From Gammaproteobacteria bacterium (lineage in GTDB: Bacteria > Pseudomonadota > Gammaproteobacteria > Pseudomonadales > Pseudohongiellaceae), in assembly GCA_016762975.1 (NCBI GenBank), contig JAESUV010000044.1, positions 6,474 through 11,760 on the forward strand: a stretch of 5,287 nucleotides of DNA, given 5' to 3'. Positions within the stretch are counted from its first letter, which is position 1. Each line of letters starts with the position of its first letter. The position numbers were made by a program, and so were the translations under genes. Shown here one piece after another: positions 1 through 5,287 of this stretch. The notes under the pieces are model-generated. The model was not told where the DNA came from and made no database searches. It saw only the letters and a list, made by a program, of their open reading frames with translations.

Positions 1-128
1 ACAAGAAACGCTGCGTTCTGTGCGTCGGTAGTTTGACCCGACATAAGCTCACGCATTACGGAAATCATCTGATCTCTGTCTAGATCTACATTTGAGGTGA
101 CCGCCTTGATGGCTGCTCTTATATTCAT
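1..128 (-). CDS. trpD: Anthranilate phosphoribosyltransferase TrpD, N-terminal fragment (cut by window edge)
   Basis: Second committed enzyme of tryptophan synthesis: it transfers the phosphoribosyl group of PRPP to anthranilate (EC 2.4.2.18) in the cytoplasm. Only the first 42 codons are in the window; the rest continues past the left edge. The visible protein begins MNIRAAIKAV and carries the N-terminal helical-domain pattern of the family, with VMRELMSGQTTDAQNAAFL at residues 24-42, matching the usual 'M..im.G..tdaQ..AFL' block. The glycine-rich PRPP-binding loop would lie further on and is not seen. The ATG at 128 is the only good start: reading upstream in frame meets a TAA four codons back. 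The ribosome site is weak (GGTAAG, five bases before the ATG). It lies 72 bases after trpG on the same strand, the pseudomonad trpGDC order, so co-transcription with trpG is likely. Confidence 0.93.
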   Translation of the reverse strand, partial: MNIRAAIKAVTSNVDLDRDQMISVMRELMSGQTTDAQNAAFL

Positions 129-200
129 AGGTTCTTACCGTGGCTAATTACTGTTGATCTTGAATGTCGAAGTCGAAGATGTCTCGTGGAAAATAGCGGC

Positions 201-782
201 TTAACTCTGATCTAGAAAGTTCTTCAACAAAGCATGCCCGTGCTCGCTAAGAATAGACTCAGGGTGAAATTGCACTCCCTCTACGGCAAGCTCTTTATGC
301 CTCACGCCCATTATCTCCTCACGCTCGCCATTCTCATTCTCGGTCCATGCCGTCACTTCCAGACAATCAGGAAGTTGCTGCGCATCAACGACCAAAGAGT
401 GATAGCGTGTTGCCGTAAAAGGCTCAGCCAAATCCTTAAAGACACCCTTCCCGCTGTGGTGAATCGAAGAGAGCTTGCCGTGCATCACTTTCTTCGCGCG
501 CACGATCTTGCCTCCGTAAACCTGACCGATACTCTGGTGACCGAGGCAGATGCCTAAGAGCGGAATCTTCCCGGCGAAATGGCTAATGACCTGCATAGAA
601 ATGCCAGCCTGAGTAGGCGTGCAGGGCCCAGGAGAAATGACAAGCTGCGCAGGGCTCAAAGACTCTATCTCTTCGATCGAGATAGCATCGTTGCGATACA
701 CCTGCACATCAGCACCTAGCTCGCCAAAATACTGCACCACGTTATAGGTGAAGGAATCGTAGTTATCGATCATTAACAGCAC
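201..782 (-). CDS. trpG: Anthranilate synthase component II, glutamine amidotransferase TrpG
   Basis: Class I glutamine amidotransferase subunit of anthranilate synthase. It hydrolyses glutamine and passes ammonia to TrpE, which makes anthranilate from chorismate. The 193-residue length is normal. The triad is intact: nucleophile Cys79 in GICLGHQSIG (77-86), then His173 and Glu175 in VQFHPESI (170-177). The oxyanion-region PGPCTP is at 51-56 and HGK at 101-103. The start is a GTG at 782 rather than the in-frame ATG at 773. The longer form gives the conserved MLLMIDNYDSF opening, and a GAGGG ribosome site lies seven bases before the GTG. It is separated from trpE by 244 bases, with a candidate promoter in the gap, and is followed by trpD. 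In several bacteria this subunit also serves folate synthesis as PabA. Whether that holds here depends on whether a separate pabA exists elsewhere. Confidence 0.97.
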   Translation of the reverse strand: MLLMIDNYDSFTYNVVQYFGELGADVQVYRNDAISIEEIESLSPAQLVISPGPCTPTQAGISMQVISHFAGKIPLLGICLGHQSIGQVYGGKIVRAKKVMHGKLSSIHHSGKGVFKDLAEPFTATRYHSLVVDAQQLPDCLEVTAWTENENGEREEIMGVRHKELAVEGVQFHPESILSEHGHALLKNFLDQS

Positions 783-789
783 TGAGAGA

Positions 790-794
790 CCCTC
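790..794 (-). promoter_or_regulatory. Ribosome binding site deciding the GTG start of trpG
   Basis: On the coding strand this reads GAGGG, with seven bases between it and the GTG at 782. The alternative ATG at 773 would sit 16 bases away, which is too far. The site therefore favours the GTG start, which also restores the conserved N-terminus of the family. Confidence 0.6.
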
Positions 795-818
795 ATTACG
801 CCCAAATTTGAGAGCGTT

Positions 819-847
819 ATTCTAACAGTCCAAGTGAATTCTGTCTT
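819..847 (-). promoter_or_regulatory. Candidate sigma70-type promoter for trpG-trpD
   Basis: On the coding strand, a -10-like TAGAAT (819-824, five of six consensus bases) is preceded, after a 17-base spacer, by AAGACA (842-847, four of six). Transcription would begin near position 812, giving a leader of about 30 bases that contains the GAGGG ribosome site and has no room for an attenuator. The match is by eye and hexamers of this quality occur by chance, so this is tentative. It would let trpGD be expressed separately from trpE. Confidence 0.3.
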
Positions 848-870
848 GAGCAGCCACAATGATCTCGAAA

Positions 871-901
871 GCCGAATTCGGCGTATCACTAGTGAATCAC
901 T
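871..901. repeat. Cluster of short palindromes after trpE
   Basis: GCCGAATTCGGC (871-882) is a perfect 12-base palindrome. Four bases on, TCACTAGTGA (886-895) is a perfect 10-base palindrome, followed after one base by a further TCACT (897-901), so one five-base word alternates in orientation three times. On the coding strand the 12-base palindrome is followed by TTT, so a weak trpE terminator is possible, but the stem is only four pairs around AATT and the T-run is short. A protein-binding site is the other option. Symmetry is seen directly; function is unknown. Confidence 0.4.
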
Positions 902-1026
902 GCAATATCTGCCCTTAGAAAACACTGCCCTCACCTCTAACGGGTGATCAAAGACTTGAAACAGAACAGAGTAAGTACACTGGATACCTGTCTGACTCTA
1001 AAGGCTCAGGCATAGATTCACCGCTG

Positions 1027-2532
1027 TTATTCGATTGATAGTTCATTGTTCGCCATCTGCACGGCGCGCACGATGGCTCTAGCCTTGTTCTGGGTTTCTT
1101 CCCATTCCATCTGAGGCTGTGAATCGGCAACGATTCCAGCACCAGCCTGCACATACAGCTTCTCGTTCTTGATTACAGCGGTGCGAATAGCGATAGCCAT
1201 GTCCATATTGTCATTCCAACCTAGATAGCCCATCGCTCCGCCATAGATGCCGCGTTTCTCAGGTTCCAACTCGTCGATGATTTCCATGGCCCGCACCTTA
1301 GGTGCGCCGCTCAAGGTTCCGACCGGCAGCGTCGCCTGCAAGACATCGAGTGCAGACTTGCCATCTTGAATCTCACTCTCCACTATCGATGCAATATGCA
1401 TAACGTGCGAATAGCGCTCCACAAACATCTGCTTGGGCACCGTGACAGACCCCGTTTTGGAGACCCTGCCAGAATCGTTTCGGCTTAGGTCTATCAACAT
1501 TAAATGCTCGGCAATTTCCTTAGCATCATTCAGTAAATCCTCTTCAAGCGCTAAGTCTTCTGCTTCGCTATTGCCGCGCTTGCGTGTTCCAGCCAATGGC
1601 CGCACGGTAATCTTACCGTCTTCTACTCGCGCCAAAATCTCCGGCGATGCACTGACCACGTGATGATCACCGAGGTCGAAGTAGACCATATAGGGAGAGG
1701 GATTTAAGAATCGTAACGCACGATAGAGGTTTAGCGGCTCCCCTGTAAAAGGCACCGACATACGCTGCGCGAGCACGACCTGCATGACATCGCCTGCAAC
1801 GATATACTCCTTAATCTTCTCAACTGCCTGTTGATAATCAGCTTGCGGAAAGTGATGGGCAAAGTCTGTGTCTAGAACCGGTTTCGGTGCCTGAAGACTT
1901 GGCAAAGGAACGGGCTTATTCAACCGCTCCTGCAAAAAGTCCAACCGTTGCTGAGCTGCAGCGAAGGCATTTTTCTGACTCGGATCGACATTTATCACGA
2001 AACAGATTGTTCCACTGAGGTTATCGAAGACCACAACTTCCTCGGACAGCATTAACAGAATATCGGGCGTACCGATCTCATCAACCGCTTGCGAAGGACC
2101 AATGCTGGTCTCAACAAACCTCACCGTATCGTAGGAAAAATAACCGACAAGGCCGCCATTGAAGCGCTGACCATCGGCAAGCTCGGCAACCTTAAAGCGC
2201 TTCTTAAAACCAGCAATGAATTCGAAGGGATCTTTTGTAACTACCTCTTCAACCACCTTGCCATTGTCTTCGACGGTTACAGTTTCACCCACAACGCGCA
2301 GCACTGTGGAGCAAGGTAAGCCGATAATGGAATAGCGACCCCATTTCTCGCCTCCCTGAACTGACTCGAAGAAATAGCTATGCGCGGCTCCATTTCCGTC
2401 GGCACTGCCATCCCCCTTAGCTAGTTTTAGATAGATGCTAAGAGGCGTTTCGGTATCGGCTAGAATTTCGCGCATTATCGGAATGCGGTTATAACCAGAT
2501 TCGGCGAGTTTCTGAAATTGTTCTTCAGTCAT
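1027..2532 (-). CDS. trpE: Anthranilate synthase component I, TrpE
   Basis: Large subunit of anthranilate synthase (EC 4.1.3.27), converting chorismate and ammonia (or glutamine through TrpG) to anthranilate and pyruvate. The 501-residue product has the N-terminal anthranilate synthase domain (about 15-170) and the chorismate-binding domain (about 230-490). Visible family motifs are VQGGEKWGRYSIIGLP (58-73), RPLAGTRKRG (311-320), DAKEIAEHLMLIDLSRND (336-353), SHVMH with the likely catalytic His379, LPVGTLSGAPKVRAMEIIDE (402-421), GAGIVADS (464-471) and EWEET (476-480). Residues linked to tryptophan feedback inhibition appear kept: Glu56-Ser57 (the 'LLES' position, here FFES) and NPSPYM (277-282). 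A Gly/Ala/Asp-rich stretch at 39-51 looks longer than in relatives. The ATG at 2532 fits the conserved opening, although no strong ribosome site precedes it. It follows rpe by 56 bases and is probably co-transcribed with it. Confidence 0.97.
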   Translation of the reverse strand: MTEEQFQKLAESGYNRIPIMREILADTETPLSIYLKLAKGDGSADGNGAAHSYFFESVQGGEKWGRYSIIGLPCSTVLRVVGETVTVEDNGKVVEEVVTKDPFEFIAGFKKRFKVAELADGQRFNGGLVGYFSYDTVRFVETSIGPSQAVDEIGTPDILLMLSEEVVVFDNLSGTICFVINVDPSQKNAFAAAQQRLDFLQERLNKPVPLPSLQAPKPVLDTDFAHHFPQADYQQAVEKIKEYIVAGDVMQVVLAQRMSVPFTGEPLNLYRALRFLNPSPYMVYFDLGDHHVVSASPEILARVEDGKITVRPLAGTRKRGNSEAEDLALEEDLLNDAKEIAEHLMLIDLSRNDSGRVSKTGSVTVPKQMFVERYSHVMHIASIVESEIQDGKSALDVLQATLPVGTLSGAPKVRAMEIIDELEPEKRGIYGGAMGYLGWNDNMDMAIAIRTAVIKNEKLYVQAGAGIVADSQPQMEWEETQNKARAIVRAVQMANNELSIE

Positions 2533-2588
2533 TGGATAACTCAGGGCTCTCTATTCTAAACATCGGGAAAACGAAACAGGATCGAGTT

Positions 2589-3272
2589 TTAGTGATGCTT
2601 GTTGGGATTCTGTCCCAACTGCGATCTCATCTCGGCAATAGTCTTGGCATAGTCATCGCTATTGAAAATAGCCGATCCGGCCACGAACATGTCCGCACCC
2701 GCGTCTGCGATCTCGCGAATATTGGAAACACCTACACCACCATCCACTTCTAAGCGAATAGAGTAGTCGCTGTCGTCGATAAGCTCCCGCACTTGCCGTA
2801 ACTTTTTGAGCGTCGAGGGAATGAATTTCTGTCCACCGAACCCTGGGTTTACCGACATTAAAAGGATGACATCGACCTTGTCCATCAAGTATTCCAGGCA
2901 AGCGATTGGCGTGCCAGGATTGAAGACCAATCCAGACTTGCATCCCTGCTCTCGGATCAGCTGCAAAGAACGATCTACATGTCCCGTAGCCTCCGGATGG
3001 AAACTGATATAGGAGGCGCCGGCCTTAGCAAAATCTTTGATAAGTTGGTCAACGGGGCTCACCATAAGATGCACGTCGATAGGCGCTGTGATCTTGTGAT
3101 TACGCAGCGCCTCACAGATCATGGGCCCGATGGTAAGATTAGGCACGTAGTGATTGTCCATGACATCGAAATGAACGATGTCCGCGCCCGCATCCAAGAC
3201 GGCGTTGACTTCCTCACCAAGTCTGGCGAAATCGGCGGACAAAATGGAGGGAGCGATCAAATAGTCTTTCAT
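2589..3272 (-). CDS. rpe: Ribulose-phosphate 3-epimerase
   Basis: Interconverts D-ribulose 5-phosphate and D-xylulose 5-phosphate (EC 5.1.3.1) in the non-oxidative pentose-phosphate pathway; cytoplasmic, metal-dependent TIM barrel. At 227 residues it has the usual length. The family landmarks are all present: APSILSADFARLGEE (7-21), the metal and acid/base residues His34 and Asp36 in VHFDVMDNHYVPN (33-45), His68 in DVHLMV (66-71), the phosphate-side loop MSVNPGFGGQ (139-148), Asp177 in LEVDGGV (174-180) and VAGSAIF (197-203). The ATG at 3272 gives the standard start. Only a weak AGG lies upstream. It heads a likely rpe-trpE unit with a candidate promoter at 3321-3349. In Pseudomonas gph follows rpe; here trpE follows directly, 56 bases on. 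Rpe feeds the ribose-phosphate pool that supplies PRPP to TrpD, which may explain the pairing (inference). Confidence 0.98.
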   Translation of the reverse strand: MKDYLIAPSILSADFARLGEEVNAVLDAGADIVHFDVMDNHYVPNLTIGPMICEALRNHKITAPIDVHLMVSPVDQLIKDFAKAGASYISFHPEATGHVDRSLQLIREQGCKSGLVFNPGTPIACLEYLMDKVDVILLMSVNPGFGGQKFIPSTLKKLRQVRELIDDSDYSIRLEVDGGVGVSNIREIADAGADMFVAGSAIFNSDDYAKTIAEMRSQLGQNPNKHH

Positions 3273-3320
3273 TGCTTGGGCCTGAATTGCGAGTAGTTGG
3301 AAGTAAATGGCTAAAGCCGT

Positions 3321-3349
3321 ATTTTACAGACAATGTTAGGGCTTGTCCT
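3321..3349 (-). promoter_or_regulatory. Candidate sigma70-type promoter for rpe-trpE
   Basis: On the coding strand AGGACA (3344-3349, four of six -35 consensus bases) is followed after 17 bases by TAAAAT (3321-3326, five of six -10 consensus bases). It lies in the 127-base gap between the J-protein gene and rpe, and would start transcription about 40 bases before the rpe ATG. Matched by eye only. Confidence 0.35.
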
Positions 3350-3388
3350 GATGGGATACCGATATGATTGAGAACGCCTAGCAGGACA
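3344..3388. repeat. Seven-base inverted repeat between djlA-like gene and rpe
   Basis: TGTCCTG at 3344-3350 and its exact reverse complement CAGGACA at 3382-3388 are separated by 31 bases. The left arm covers the proposed -35 hexamer of the rpe promoter. No T-run follows either arm, so it does not look like an intrinsic terminator for the upstream gene. A regulator site or a chance repeat are the alternatives. Confidence 0.25.
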
Positions 3389-3399
3389 CGCTACGATTG

Positions 3400-4158
3400 C
3401 TAGACGCGGAGCTTACGCAGCCCACAAAGTGCTTCATAGGCGCTTCGAATTGCCATCGCTTTTTCCTGCGCCTGCCGCAGGGCGCCCTCGGAGGCATCCG
3501 TACTGACAAGCTTGTCAGGGTGGTACCGCGACATCATGCGTAAGTAAGCGCGGCGGATCTCTCCGTCTGCAACTCCCGGCTCCAACTGCAGCACACGGTA
3601 GGCATTCTGTAGAAATGACCTTCCCTGAGGCTCCATGAATTCACCCCCAGGGTTCGCATCGAAGCGCTGATAGCGCGCGGATTGAGTAGCTGAGGCGATG
3701 GCTAGAAATTCTGACTTGGAATAACCAAATTGCTCAGCTACATCCCTTAACAACATCTTATCTTTCAGACGAAGGTTTCCCTTCAAATAGGCAGCCTCGC
3801 ATTGAATCTGCAGAAATAATTTTGCTAGAGCGCTGCGCCGCCCCATAACTTTCACAGCCAAGGCTACTGACTCTGACAGATCCGCATCTGGGTACTTGCC
3901 CTGGTCATAGGCAAGAATTGCCTGACGTCGCGACTCACCAACCAAAGCCATGCGCTGCATAATCTGGTCTGCGTAGTCGATCTCCCCCTGAGTCACCCTG
4001 CCATCCATCTTCGCAAGCCGACCCAGCACCATAAACATGGCACGCGATAACCGTTGTTGGGCACGGCCTCCTGCGGGCAATTCAGCAGCGGCACTAAAAC
4101 CACTGAGCCGCTTAAACAGGGCTTTTCTATAGGCTTTGCTTGTAAGCGCCGTCAACAT
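3400..4158 (-). CDS. djlA: DjlA-like co-chaperone: TerB-like domain plus C-terminal J-domain, no membrane anchor
   Basis: Predicted DnaK (Hsp70) co-chaperone. The 252-residue protein has a TerB-like helical domain (about 36-155), including the DjlA-type stretch LGRLAKMDGRVTQGEID (45-61), a linker rich in Gly, Pro and Phe (about 165-183), and a J-domain (about 184-246) with the essential HPD at 213-215. This order matches DjlA. Classical DjlA begins with a membrane segment; here the N-terminus (1-35) is basic and hydrophilic with no hydrophobic helix, so a cytoplasmic location is predicted. The start is firm: a TAG lies two codons upstream in frame, which is the murU stop, so no longer anchored form can be encoded without readthrough. 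It is probably translated by coupling from murU, with a weak GATGAG before the ATG. The gene sits after amgK-murU; a link to the cell envelope is only inferred from that context. DjlA assignment is by architecture, not by a search. Confidence 0.82.
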   Translation of the reverse strand: MLTALTSKAYRKALFKRLSGFSAAAELPAGGRAQQRLSRAMFMVLGRLAKMDGRVTQGEIDYADQIMQRMALVGESRRQAILAYDQGKYPDADLSESVALAVKVMGRRSALAKLFLQIQCEAAYLKGNLRLKDKMLLRDVAEQFGYSKSEFLAIASATQSARYQRFDANPGGEFMEPQGRSFLQNAYRVLQLEPGVADGEIRRAYLRMMSRYHPDKLVSTDASEGALRQAQEKAMAIRSAYEALCGLRKLRV

Positions 4159-4161
4159 ATT

Positions 4162-4869
4162 CTACTCATCCGTCTCAGCATTGGCTTTTATATCGGCAGC
4201 AAAGATGGCATTCACTTCGCTCAGTCGTTCAGGCGTACCAATGTCCATCCAAAGACCTTCATACACCGCACCACTCACTTGATTTTCGAGCATAGCTTCC
4301 TGTAGAAGAGGCACCATTGACCTCGGTTGAATGGGATAGCCATGGAATAAGTTCTTGTGCATCACACTGATGCCGCTAAAAGTAAGTCGCTGATCACGCG
4401 CAGAATGTTCTTCGTGAACTCGACCCTTGTCATCAATATAGAAATCGCCATGGGGATTGTGATCCGCATTCTCGACCAGCACGAGGTGAGCCAGCCTATC
4501 GATTCCGTCTACTGGCTCTAAACTGGCAAAATTGAAGTCTGTCCAAATGTCTGCATTCACTACTACAAAGCAATCGTCTTTCAGCTTGGGTAGTGCCTTG
4601 ATGATGCCACCCGCCGTCTCTAACCGAATCGGTTCTTTCGAGTAGCTGATCGATGTACCGTACTTCGAACCATTCCCGAGCAGCTCCTCGATCATTCCTC
4701 CCAAATAGAAATGATTGATCACGATGCCAGTTATACCGCCATCAACAAGCCTCTCAATCTGATGTTCGATAAGAGTCTTATTCCCTACTTTTAGTAGAGG
4801 CTTGGGTAGGTCGGCGGTGAGAGGCTGCATGCGTTTGCCAAGCCCGGCTGCCAGAATCATTGCTCGCAT
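4162..4869 (-). CDS. murU: N-acetylmuramate alpha-1-phosphate uridylyltransferase MurU
   Basis: Makes UDP-MurNAc from MurNAc alpha-1-phosphate and UTP (EC 2.7.7.99), the last step of the cell-wall recycling route that bypasses de novo MurA/MurB synthesis and its fosfomycin-sensitive step. The 235 residues form a single nucleotidyltransferase domain. The nucleotide-binding signature is MILAAGLGKRMQPLT (4-18) with Lys23 in LPKPLL (21-26); the sugar-phosphate region contains ETAGGI (84-89); metal-binding aspartates are expected at Asp107 in VNADIWTD (104-111) and Asp209 in WMDIGTPERL (207-216). MurU-typical strings include IVINHFYLG (49-57), HLVLV (128-132) and LTFSGISV (162-169). Relatives such as glucose-1-phosphate thymidylyltransferases share the fold, but sequence resemblance and the adjacent amgK favour MurU. 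The ATG overlaps the amgK stop by one base (TAATG), and the next gene follows after one codon, so the three are a translationally coupled unit. Confidence 0.94.
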   Translation of the reverse strand: MRAMILAAGLGKRMQPLTADLPKPLLKVGNKTLIEHQIERLVDGGITGIVINHFYLGGMIEELLGNGSKYGTSISYSKEPIRLETAGGIIKALPKLKDDCFVVVNADIWTDFNFASLEPVDGIDRLAHLVLVENADHNPHGDFYIDDKGRVHEEHSARDQRLTFSGISVMHKNLFHGYPIQPRSMVPLLQEAMLENQVSGAVYEGLWMDIGTPERLSEVNAIFAADIKANAETDE

Positions 4870-5287
4870 TAAAGTTCCAGATTGAGTTTCGCTTTCACGT
4901 TGATAAGCACTTTTGTCTCAAACCAGTCTAGGAAGGGAGCCATTTCCTCATATTGAGAGGCTACTTCCAGAAAATACTGGATAACCAGAGGGATATCGGC
5001 CAGATACTGCGGTTTATTATCTCTTATGCACAAACGAGAGAAGATTCCCATGACCTTGAAATTGCGCTGCAGACCCATGAGATCGAAGTCGCGGCGGAAT
5101 TGAGGCGCTGAAACGCCTTCTATTAACCCCGCCGCGCTCGCCAATTCGAAGTAATACAGCGCCAGTGATTCGACTAAAACCGGGTTCCAGCGGATATAAC
5201 AATCCCGTAGCAGGGAGACCAGATCGTAGCTATAGGCTCCTGCCATCGCATCTTGAAAGTCTATGATTCCCGGCCCTGAGCCTTCTG
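4869..5287 (-). CDS. amgK: N-acetylmuramate/N-acetylglucosamine kinase AmgK, C-terminal part (start outside window)
   Basis: Sugar kinase of the aminoglycoside-phosphotransferase fold that phosphorylates MurNAc (and GlcNAc) at the anomeric position (EC 2.7.1.221), giving the substrate of MurU. The window holds the last 138 codons; the frame is open to the right edge, so an internal ATG at 5246 is not the true start. The first visible residues, EGSGPGIIDFQDAMAG, contain the metal-binding IDFQDA (the counterpart of the kinase DFG motif). They are followed by SYDLVSLLRDCYIRW, which is characteristic of AmgK. The ATP-binding lobe and the catalytic HxD motif would lie upstream, outside the window. 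The remainder is the helical C-lobe ending in NVKAKLNLEL. The TAA stop shares a base with the murU ATG, so the two are coupled. In Pseudomonas this gene lies close to lptD; that neighbour cannot be seen here. Confidence 0.93.
   Translation of the reverse strand, partial: EGSGPGIIDFQDAMAGAYSYDLVSLLRDCYIRWNPVLVESLALYYFELASAAGLIEGVSAPQFRRDFDLMGLQRNFKVMGIFSRLCIRDNKPQYLADIPLVIQYFLEVASQYEEMAPFLDWFETKVLINVKAKLNLEL

Larger units (their letters stand above)
783..1026. other. trpE-trpG intergenic region
   Basis: A 244-base gap with no convincing gene. On the coding strand, from trpE towards trpG, it holds a small hairpin (TCACC/GGTGA, five-base stem, seven-base loop, 931-947), a cluster of short palindromes (871-901), then the candidate trpG promoter and ribosome site. 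No tryptophan-codon-rich leader peptide was found and no hairpin is followed by a good run of T. The longest notable reading frame that begins inside it is a 21-codon frame just after trpE, which I do not call a gene. The region looks regulatory or transitional, separating trpE from trpGD. Confidence 0.6.

Noticed and set aside
234..557. Plus-strand frame opposite trpG
   Set aside because: It is antisense to a gene with a complete catalytic triad, has no recognisable domain, and is best explained as a shadow of trpG codon use. The same holds for the other plus-strand frames opposite trpE, rpe and murU.
836..916. Strings resembling cloning-vector polylinkers: two GAATTC sites, ATCACTAGTGAAT and CTGCCCTT
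   Set aside because: The resemblance is limited to about 13 bases at most, the strings are in the wrong order and spacing for a vector, and the flanking trpE and trpG genes are intact and in a natural order. A vector screen of 830-920 would settle it.
931..947. Small hairpin TCACC/GGTGA considered as a trpE terminator
   Set aside because: The stem is five pairs with a seven-base loop and is not directly followed by a run of T on the coding strand.
948..1013. 21-codon frame on the minus strand directly after trpE (MPEPLESDRYPVYLLCSVSSL would be longer than a convincing leader)
   Set aside because: It has only a poor ribosome site (GGTG), no Trp codons, no recognisable similarity, and in frame it is the tail of a longer shadow frame running through trpE.
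2659..2943. 94-codon minus-strand frame inside rpe containing adjacent Trp codons, considered as a trp leader peptide
   Set aside because: It lies wholly within the intact rpe gene in another frame, is far longer than a leader peptide, and has no attenuator hairpins or T-run after it before trpE.
5244..5246. ATG at 5246 as the start of a short 125-residue protein
   Set aside because: The frame continues upstream to the window edge and encodes the conserved IIDFQDA kinase motif, so this is an internal methionine of amgK.

Overview
This window reads as a chromosomal core-metabolism segment from a gammaproteobacterium. The gene order (amgK-murU-djlA-like, rpe, trpE, then trpG-trpD) and the protein sequences resemble the pseudomonad/Cellvibrionales side of the class. 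Genus cannot be fixed from the sequence alone. Base composition looks close to balanced by eye, and I saw no mobile element, tRNA, rRNA or CRISPR array. Every credible gene lies on the minus strand, so transcription runs from the right end of the window to the left.

Right part (3400-5287): a tightly packed peptidoglycan-recycling group. The C-terminal part of amgK (its start lies beyond the right edge) overlaps murU by one base. murU is followed after a single codon by a DjlA-like TerB/J-domain protein. AmgK and MurU convert recycled N-acetylmuramic acid to UDP-MurNAc by way of MurNAc-1-phosphate. The J-protein is a predicted DnaK co-chaperone, but it lacks the N-terminal membrane anchor usual for DjlA.

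Middle part (2533-3399): after a 127-base gap with a candidate sigma70-like promoter comes rpe (ribulose-phosphate 3-epimerase), followed 56 bases later by trpE. The phosphoglycolate phosphatase gene gph, which sits between rpe and trpE in Pseudomonas, is absent here.

Left part (1-2532): trpE (anthranilate synthase large subunit), a 244-base non-coding gap with short palindromes and a candidate promoter, trpG (glutamine amidotransferase subunit), then the first 42 codons of trpD after a 72-base gap. TrpE and TrpG together make anthranilate. TrpD joins anthranilate to PRPP, whose ribose comes from the pentose-phosphate pathway in which Rpe works. No tryptophan-rich leader peptide or classical attenuator was seen upstream of trpE or trpG.

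I do not see a convincing new biological system. The points most worth checking are the in-frame amber codon that alone separates murU from the J-protein gene, the anchorless DjlA-like protein, the loss of gph from the rpe-trpE junction, a Gly/Ala/Asp-rich insertion in TrpE beside its predicted tryptophan-sensing motif, and the palindrome cluster in the trpE-trpG gap.
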